From JBGSLA01 sp041740935 (GTDB taxonomy: Bacteria; Desulfobacterota; Desulfobaccia; Desulfobaccales; 0-14-0-80-60-11), in NCBI GenBank assembly GCA_041740935.1, contig JBGSLA010000081.1, positions 1-12,865 on the forward strand: a stretch of 12,865 nucleotides of DNA, written 5' to 3'. Within the stretch, counting starts at the first letter, position 1. Each line of letters opens with the position of its first letter. Position numbers and translations under genes: made by a program. This document shows, one piece after another, positions 8,212 through 12,865 of the stretch. Under the pieces are notes generated by a model, which was given only the letters and a program-made list of their open reading frames with translations, did no database searches and was not told where the DNA came from.

Positions 8212-9804
8212 ATGACCGAGATTCCCTTAAGCGACCAGGATATCCGGCAGATCCAAGCCCATGGGCTCACCCTGGACCAGGTGGCGGAGCATCTCCGCCT
8301 GTTTTCCCGGCCGCCCCGTTTCATCCGCCTGGCCCGGGCCGCCACGGTGGCAGACGGCATCCGGCGTATCCCGGTGGCGGATATCGACGGCTGTCTCCTC
8401 CGGCACGCCGAGGCCGCAGCCCGGGGGCGTTTTTCCAAATTTGTGCCGGCCTCCGGGGGCGCCACCCGGATGTTCGAAATCCTGCTGTATTATTTCCATC
8501 AGGGGGAAACGGACCTGATAGCCCTGGTGGATGCGGAAGTGGAACAGGGGGTGCACCGGGCCCGGGAGTTCCTGGTTTTCCACGACCACCTGCCCCGGTT
8601 CCCCTTCTTCCAGGATTTGCAGGGCCACCCGGCCATAAACGGCCAGGACCTGGACGAGCTGCTGGCGGCCCGGTGCTATCAGGATATCCTCCACGGCGTC
8701 CTCGGCGAAACCGGCCTGCATTATCAGGCCCTCCCCAAGGCCCTCATCAAGTTCCACGACTACGGGGAAGAAAGCCGCACCGCGCTGGAGGAGCACCTGG
8801 TGGAGGCGGCGGCCTATGTCCAGGACCGGGAGGGGCTGTGCCGCCTGCACCTGACCATCCTGCCCCGGCACCGGGCCCAATTCCAGCGGGTCCTGGACCG
8901 GGTGCAGCCTGCCCTGGAGGAGCGCTTCGGCTGCCGCTTCGCAGTGGAGTTTTCCTTTCAGCATCCCGGCACCGACACCCTGGCCGCGGACGCCGACAAC
9001 CGCCCCTTTCGGGACCATCAGGGCCGCCTGGTGTTCCGCCCCGGCGGACACGGGGCTTTGTTGGAAAACCTCGATGAACTCCAGGGCGACCTGGTGTATA
9101 TCAAAAACATCGACAATGTGGTGCCGGACCGCCTGAAGGAACCCACCATTCTCTGGAAGCGCATCCTGGGGGGGGTGCTGGTGGATCTTGAGGAGCAGAT
9201 TCATCGGCACCTGAAGGCCCTGGCTCCGGACTCCGGGCGCCGGCGCGCTGTGCCCCGGGCCGGTGAATTCGCCCGGGAGAGGCTCTTTTTGGAAATCCCC
9301 CCCCAGGTTCTGGAATGGCCTGAGGACCTGGCCCGGGATTTTCTCACCCGCACCCTGAACCGCCCCCTCAGGGTCTGCGGGGTGGTGCCCAATCAGGGGG
9401 AGCCGGGGGGGGCGCCCTTCTGGGTTGAGGAGCCGGACGGCTCCCTGTCCCTGCAGATTGTGGAAAAGGCCCAGGTCGACCTGGGCGATCCCACCCAGAA
9501 GCTTATCTGGGACACCGCCACCCACTTCAACCCGGTGGACCTGGTGTGTGCCCTCCGGGACGATCAGGGGGTCCCCTTTGACCTGACCCGGTACGTGGAC
9601 CACGAGGCCGTGTTTATCTCCAAGAAGTCCCTGGAGGGTCGGGAACTGAAAGCCCTTGAGCTCCCCGGCCTGTGGAACGGGGCCATGGCCCGCTGGCTGA
9701 CGGTGTTCGTGGAAGTCCCGCTGATCACCTTTAATCCGGTGAAAACCGTGTTTGATCTGCTCCGGCCCGAGCACCAGCCTGAGGAAAAGGCCTCGCCGCC
9801 ATGA
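8212..9804 (+). CDS. DUF4301-family protein, putative nucleotidyltransferase-like enzyme
   Basis: The 530-residue product matches the DUF4301 family by its length and by conserved blocks: SDQDIRQIQAHGL at the N-terminus, KFVPASGGATRMF (76-88), ALPKALIKFHDYG (173-185), EFSFQHPGTDTLAAD (246-260), RPFRDHQGRLVFRPGGHGAL (264-283) and YIKNIDNVVPD (296-306). The function is not established. The Ser-Gly-Gly-x-x-Thr-Arg loop, the PGGHGAL block and the IDN motif resemble the signature loops of GT-A fold sugar-nucleotide pyrophosphorylases such as UDP-sugar pyrophosphorylases, so an NTP-sugar transferase-like activity is my inference. No signal peptide or membrane segment is visible, so it should be cytoplasmic. 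The ATG at 8212 is preferred over a GTG at 8200, but the ribosome site is weak (GAGTG). The stop overlaps the next gene's start (ATGA, 9801-9804), which suggests translational coupling with the DUF192 gene. Confidence 0.85.
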   Translation: MTEIPLSDQDIRQIQAHGLTLDQVAEHLRLFSRPPRFIRLARAATVADGIRRIPVADIDGCLLRHAEAAARGRFSKFVPASGGATRMFEILLYYFHQGETDLIALVDAEVEQGVHRAREFLVFHDHLPRFPFFQDLQGHPAINGQDLDELLAARCYQDILHGVLGETGLHYQALPKALIKFHDYGEESRTALEEHLVEAAAYVQDREGLCRLHLTILPRHRAQFQRVLDRVQPALEERFGCRFAVEFSFQHPGTDTLAADADNRPFRDHQGRLVFRPGGHGALLENLDELQGDLVYIKNIDNVVPDRLKEPTILWKRILGGVLVDLEEQIHRHLKALAPDSGRRRAVPRAGEFARERLFLEIPPQVLEWPEDLARDFLTRTLNRPLRVCGVVPNQGEPGGAPFWVEEPDGSLSLQIVEKAQVDLGDPTQKLIWDTATHFNPVDLVCALRDDQGVPFDLTRYVDHEAVFISKKSLEGRELKALELPGLWNGAMARWLTVFVEVPLITFNPVKTVFDLLRPEHQPEEKASPP

Positions 9805-10253
9805 AAATAGCCGCCAACGCGGTTGTTCTCCTGATATTGAGCGCCGCCGGCCTCCTGGGCGGACCGGCCTGGGGGCAGGATTATTCCGAACATGACAATC
9901 CCCTGACCCGTCTGACGGTCAAGGGCGTGCCGGTGCTGGCCGAAGTGGTGAGCACTCCTGAAAAGCTCTACCTCGGCCTGAGTCACCGCCCGGAGCTGCC
10001 GGAGGGCCGGGGCATGCTTTTTCTCATGGGCGTGGCGGCGCGCCACGTTTTTTGCATGCGGGATATGCGCTTTGCCATCGACATCATTTGGATTGCCGAC
10101 GGCCGGGTGGCGGACCTGCACCCGGGGCTTTCCCCCGGCGACGACAGCAGCTTCCAGGCGCCGGCGCCGGTGTCCCTGGTCCTGGAGGTCCCGGCGGGCT
10201 TCGCCCGGCGCCACGGCATCAAGGTGGGGGATCCGGTGGTTGTGCCGGAGTGA
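9801..10253 (+). CDS. Exported DUF192-family protein
   Basis: The product has 150 residues. Residues 1-25 form a signal peptide ending in PAWG-QD, so the mature part is secreted or periplasmic. The mature part follows the DUF192 pattern: AEVVSTPEKLYLGLSHRPEL, PEGRGMLFLM (67-76), CMRDMRFAIDIIWIADGRV (85-103), and VLEVPAGFARRHGIKVGD. In the family the aromatic-Met-x-x-(T/M) segment before the IDIIFID-like strand is highly conserved; here it reads VFCMRDMRFAIDIIWI, with FCM in place of the usual W-M. DUF192 has a small beta-rich fold without a firmly known function. The start overlaps the DUF4301 stop by four bases, so translation is probably coupled, and the two form an operon. It is unusual that a cytoplasmic enzyme-like protein and an exported protein are coupled this way. 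Confidence 0.88.
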   Translation: MKIAANAVVLLILSAAGLLGGPAWGQDYSEHDNPLTRLTVKGVPVLAEVVSTPEKLYLGLSHRPELPEGRGMLFLMGVAARHVFCMRDMRFAIDIIWIADGRVADLHPGLSPGDDSSFQAPAPVSLVLEVPAGFARRHGIKVGDPVVVPE

Positions 10254-10254
10254 C

Positions 10255-10312
10255 CAGTAATCAGTTACCAGTAATTCAGTAATCAGAAAACCCCTCATCC
10301 TGATCACTGATT
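10255..10312. repeat. Short CAGTAATCAG tandem and inverted repeats
   Basis: CAGTAATCAG occurs at 10255-10264 and 10277-10286, with a variant CAGTAATTCAG at 10269-10279. An inverted relative, CTGATCACTGATT, lies at 10300-10312. Together they could form a stem. It sits in the 74-base gap before the eroded membrane gene and has no T-run. Confidence 0.6.
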
Positions 10313-10327
10313 CCCGACAGGTGGGCC

Positions 10328-10846
10328 ATGACTTCCCGAAAAAAGCGAAAATCACCCCCCCAGAAATCAGAAATCGTCGAATCTCCCCCCGTAAAAAACC
10401 TGCTTTTCCACCGGCTCATGCTGGTGATCATGGCCTTCCTTGCCGGGGCCGCGGTCATGGTCATGGAACTGTCCACCATCCTCTTGTTTGCCCTGCCCGG
10501 CTTCTTTTTGGGATCGGTGTCCCCTTACATCATCCGCCTGGTCAGCCTGCTGTCGGCCGACAAGCACATCGGCCTGTCCGCGGGCACGGTGTATATGTTT
10601 TCCACCATCGGCAGCGTTCTGGGGACCTTCGCCGCCGGGTTCTGGCTGATCTCCAGCCTTGACCTGGAGCAGGTCTTCTGGTTCACCGGGGGCGCCATAG
10701 CCCTGCTGGCCTGCCTCGGCTATGTCTTATCATTGCAAAAGCGCGCCTTTGTGGCTTTGCATATCCTCGTTCTGGCGGGGGCCGTCCCGGTGCTGGTGGG
10801 GGCCGCCTCCCGCGCCAGGCCCTCTCCGGATGCCCGCCTGGCGTAA
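10328..10846 (+). pseudogene. Remnant of membrane spermidine-synthase-like protein, N-terminal part
   Basis: The 172-codon frame has a basic N-terminus and then membrane segments that follow the pattern of fused MFS/spermidine-synthase-like proteins: first helix MAFLAGAAVMVMEL (35-48), then LLFALPGFFLGSVSPYIIRL (52-71), AGTVYMFSTIGSVLGTFAAGFWLI (split around 85-108) and a last hydrophobic segment at 143-160. In intact relatives the first helix ending in (M/V)EL is followed by a GSRLLAPYFG...WTSLIG stretch and further helices before the SP(Y/F)x(I/V)RL segment. Here that block is missing at about residue 48, which suggests an in-frame deletion. The frame stops at TAA (10844-10846), but the same frame continues directly into the next piece. 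The ribosome site is weak. It might still make a small membrane protein, but decay is more likely. Confidence 0.6.
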
Positions 10847-10852
10847 CACAAA

Positions 10853-11131
10853 ATGAGTTATTATCATCTCATCCGGGTGTTTCAGAAAAAGCTGGTCTTT
10901 GCCACGAACCCCCAAAAACCAACCCAGATACAGAGCATTATTATCATGGCGGCCGGCTTTGAGCTGCGGCCGGACGCAATCCTGGCTGCGCTGCCGCCGG
11001 AAAAACAGTCTCTGCGGAAATTACTTCAGACCTATATCCCACCCGAAACCTGCCGCGGCCAGGGTGGCTATGTGTTGACGGACCGCTTCAATCCGGTGGA
11101 GTATCTCATTGCCCGAACCATTCAGAAATGA
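10853..11131 (+). pseudogene. Remnant of membrane spermidine-synthase-like protein, C-terminal part
   Basis: This 92-codon frame lies in the same reading frame as the preceding piece, separated only by the TAA and two codons (CAC AAA). Its start, SYYHLIRV, looks like the strand that opens the spermidine-synthase domain in fused relatives (ESxYHxIRV). Its end, VLTDRFNPVEYLIART, looks like their conserved C-terminal tail (LTDDYxPVEYL). The whole Rossmann-type aminopropyltransferase or methyltransferase core (about 200 residues with its glycine-rich and acidic motifs) that should lie between them is absent. There is no ribosome site before the ATG at 10853. The simplest reading is a gene eroded by internal deletions and a nonsense mutation; a genuine small protein cannot be excluded. 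The stop is 24 bases before ahbB. Confidence 0.55.
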
Positions 11132-11155
11132 CGGCCTTGCCGTGATGCCGAGATT

Positions 11156-11647
11156 ATGAGCCAAGCAGCCGACGCCTTTGAAAAGCGGGTAATCCTGGCC
11201 CTGCAGCGGGACCTGGAGATCACCGCCCGGCCTTTCCTGGAATTGGCCCAACATCTGGGAGTCACCGAGGAAGAGTTCCTGGCGGCCGTGCAGAGCCTGG
11301 CGGCCAAGGGCTACATCCGCCGCTTCGGGGCCACCCTGCGGCATCAGCTCTCCGGCTACGGGGCCAACGCCCTGGTGACCTGGGTGGTGCCGGCGGCTGA
11401 CCTGCGGAGGGTGGGCCTGCTGCTCTCCCGGCATCAGGCTGTCACCCATTGCTACCACCGGGAGCCGGCCCCGGGCTGGCCCTACAACCTCTATTCCATG
11501 GTGCACGGCAAAAATCCGGGGGACCTCGAAGCCCTGGCGGCCGCTCTGGCCCAGGAGGCCGGCATCGCCGAGTATGAAATTCTCTTCTCGGATACGGAAC
11601 TAAAAAAAACCACCATGCGCTATTTTCGGGAAGAGCAAGGCGACTGA
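11156..11647 (+). CDS. ahbB: Siroheme decarboxylase subunit AhbB
   Basis: AhbA and AhbB form a complex that removes two acetate carboxyls from siroheme to give 12,18-didecarboxysiroheme, the first step of the alternative heme route of sulfate reducers and archaea (and of heme d1 synthesis in denitrifiers, as NirDLGH). The 163-residue product has an Lrp/AsnC-like winged helix (about 8-60; ITARPFLELAQHLGVTEEEF, KGYIRRFGATLRH) and an AsnC-like ligand domain with HCYHREPAPGWPYNLYSMVHGK (98-119, including His117) and the end motif LFSDTELKKTTMRYF (143-157). The WPYN..MVHG and ELKK..MRYF forms point to the B rather than the A subunit. An ahbA partner is not in the window. The start at 11156 has only a weak ribosome site. 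It lies 24 bases after the eroded gene and upstream of hemL, which fits a tetrapyrrole cluster. Confidence 0.85.
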   Translation: MSQAADAFEKRVILALQRDLEITARPFLELAQHLGVTEEEFLAAVQSLAAKGYIRRFGATLRHQLSGYGANALVTWVVPAADLRRVGLLLSRHQAVTHCYHREPAPGWPYNLYSMVHGKNPGDLEALAAALAQEAGIAEYEILFSDTELKKTTMRYFREEQGD

Positions 11648-11698
11648 GGCCACGTTGCGGTGAAATGAGCCTTATCAGCAACCATAACCTATACCTGT

Positions 11699-11790
11699 CA
11701 AATCCCCCTAAATCCCCCTTTGGCAAAGGGGGACTTTTGCTTGCCGCGGTATTGAACCCCCCTTTTGTAAAGGGGGGAAGGTGGGATTTG
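11699..11790. repeat. 92-bp composite inverted repeat (MITE-like) between ahbB and hemL
   Basis: Perfect 8-bp terminal arms CAAATCCC (11699-11706) and GGGATTTG (11783-11790) enclose two perfect hairpins: TCCCCCTTT-ggc-AAAGGGGGA (11713-11733) and CCCCCCTTT-tgt-AAAGGGGGG (11757-11777). The outer arms extend to GTCAAATCCC / GGGATTTG-tt-GAC. No coding capacity and no obvious target-site duplication. A single-hairpin relative lies at 3515-3536. Confidence 0.75.
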
Positions 11791-11935
11791 TTGACTTTCA
11801 TGACTGGCAGGATCCCCGAATCCTGGTGAGTCCGCTTGAACTTGCCTAAAAAAGAATCCGGCGGTCCCTGATCCTTATTTAATAACGGCATCCTGTCGTG
11901 AGGGGCGCCTGCCGATATCCCCAAGGAGTGGCAAA

Positions 11936-12865
11936 ATGTTGAATGTTTCATCCTCTGAAAACTTGTTCGCCAAAGCCCGCACCCTTATACCCGGCGGGGT
12001 CAACAGCCCGGTCCGGGCCTGGCGGGCCGTGGGCGGGGAGCCTTTGCTCCTCAGTCGGGGGGAAGGGCCCCGGGTCTATGATGTGGACGGCAACAGCTTT
12101 CTTGATTACGTCGGTTCCTGGGGACCCCTGATTTTGGGACACGCCCACCCACAGGTGGTGGCCGCGGTGCAGGAGGCCGCGGCCCGGGGCTTGAGCTTCG
12201 GCGCGCCCACCCCCGGCGAGGTGGAGTTGGCCGAACTTCTCTGCGGCGCGCTGCCGTCCCTTGAGATGGTGCGCCTGGTGACCTCGGGCACCGAGGCCTG
12301 CATGAGCGCCCTGCGCCTGGCCCGGGCCGCCACCGGCCGGGGCCTGATCGTGAAATTCGACGGCTGCTATCACGGGCATGCCGATTCCTTCCTGGTGGCG
12401 GCGGGGAGCGGGGTGCTGACCCAGGCCATTCCGGGGAGTCCGGGGGTGCCGAAGGAAATCGCCCGGCTCACCCTGTCGCTGCCTTATAATGACCTGGACG
12501 CAGTGGACCGGGCTTTCAATGACCGGCGCGGGGAGATCGCCGCGGTCATCGTCGAGCCGGTGGCGGGCAACATGGGGGTGGTGGAGCCCGGGCCGGAGTT
12601 TTTGCCCGGCTTGCGCCGGTTGTGCGACAACCACGGCAGCCTGCTCATTTTTGACGAGGTCATCACGGGCTTCCGGGCCGCCTGGGGCGGCGTCCAAAGC
12701 CTCAGCGGGGTGCGCCCCGATCTCACCTGCCTGGGGAAGATCATCGGCGGCGGGCTGCCCATCGGGGCCTACGGCGGCCGAGGCGACCTCATGGCGCAGA
12801 TGGCCCCCGCGGGTCCGGTGTATCAGGCTGGCACCCTGTCCGGCAACCCGGTGGCGGTGGCCGCC
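11936..12865 (+). CDS. hemL: Glutamate-1-semialdehyde 2,1-aminomutase (3' end outside window)
   Basis: HemL is a PLP enzyme that turns glutamate-1-semialdehyde into 5-aminolevulinate, the last step of the C5 route to all tetrapyrroles, in the cytoplasm. The frame is open from the ATG at 11936 to the right edge, giving 310 residues of about 425-430. Family motifs in order: the opening LFAKARTLIPGGVNSPVRAW, DYVGSWGPLILGHAHP, TSGTEA (116-121, cofactor phosphate binding), FDGCYHGHAD, VIVEPVAGNMGVV, IFDEVITGFR with D240 (pyridine nitrogen contact), and CLGKIIGGGLPIGAYGGR with the Schiff-base lysine K268. AAGGAG (11923-11928) lies seven bases before the start. No promoter is clear in the 288-base gap after ahbB, which carries a 92-bp repeat, so hemL may be co-transcribed with ahbB or have its own promoter. 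Confidence 0.96.
   Translation, partial: MLNVSSSENLFAKARTLIPGGVNSPVRAWRAVGGEPLLLSRGEGPRVYDVDGNSFLDYVGSWGPLILGHAHPQVVAAVQEAAARGLSFGAPTPGEVELAELLCGALPSLEMVRLVTSGTEACMSALRLARAATGRGLIVKFDGCYHGHADSFLVAAGSGVLTQAIPGSPGVPKEIARLTLSLPYNDLDAVDRAFNDRRGEIAAVIVEPVAGNMGVVEPGPEFLPGLRRLCDNHGSLLIFDEVITGFRAAWGGVQSLSGVRPDLTCLGKIIGGGLPIGAYGGRGDLMAQMAPAGPVYQAGTLSGNPVAVAA

Noticed and set aside
8103..9077. Plus-strand frame overlapping the DUF4301 start (324 codons)
   Set aside because: The product is Pro/Gly/Arg-rich nonsense in another frame of the DUF4301 gene.
8227..9774. Long open frame on the minus strand opposite the DUF4301 gene (515 codons)
   Set aside because: It lies fully antisense to a gene with clear family motifs; its product is a His/Gly/Gln-rich string without domains. 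Long antisense frames are expected from GC-rich codon usage.
11943..12131. 62-codon plus-strand frame and a 249-codon antisense frame (11948-12697) over hemL
   Set aside because: Both are shadows of hemL, which shows all family motifs in its own frame up to the window edge.

Overview
The window reads as a chromosomal stretch of a GC-rich anaerobic bacterium, most likely a Desulfobacterota (former Deltaproteobacteria) lineage near the sulfate reducers or syntrophs. This is inferred from a siroheme decarboxylase subunit (AhbB) upstream of hemL, which marks the alternative siroheme-dependent heme route, together with a Ros/MucR-type zinc-finger regulator, a DUF4301/DUF192 gene pair and many dispersed intergenic palindromes. 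No rRNA, tRNA, CRISPR array, phage gene or transposase was found.

Layout. Positions 1-357 (minus strand) hold the N-terminal part of an exported FecR-domain protein that runs off the left edge. A 680-base gene-poor stretch follows and ends in a very AT-rich block and a good sigma70-type promoter for a Ros/MucR regulator (1076-1513, +). Then come a cluster of small hairpin repeats, an exported YHS-domain protein (2059-2550, +), another repeat block, and a three-helix membrane protein of unknown function on the minus strand (2983-3405) with a clear intrinsic terminator. carB, the large subunit of carbamoyl phosphate synthase, fills 3821-7021 (+) behind a near-consensus promoter. The 850 bases after carB are a repeat island leading into a cold-shock protein gene (7870-8073, +) with a GC-rich, hairpin-forming leader.

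The right part is a run of plus-strand genes. A DUF4301 protein with nucleotidyltransferase-like motifs (8212-9804) overlaps by 4 bases an exported DUF192 protein (9801-10253). Next is what looks like a decayed membrane spermidine-synthase-like gene, left as two pieces in one frame split by a single TAA (10328-11131). Then come ahbB (11156-11647), a 92-bp composite inverted repeat, and the start of hemL (11936 to the right edge). HemL makes 5-aminolevulinate, the first committed tetrapyrrole precursor, and AhbB acts later on siroheme, so these two genes form a heme/tetrapyrrole neighbourhood.

The most unusual content is (i) the translationally coupled DUF4301-DUF192 pair, (ii) a CarB with a Trp in its N-terminal ATP-grasp glycine loop and a non-standard interdomain linker, (iii) the eroded membrane spermidine-synthase-like gene, and (iv) several families of dispersed palindromes, including a module of about 110-120 bp present twice in inverted orientation on either side of carB. 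I did not find a complete new defence or mobile system.
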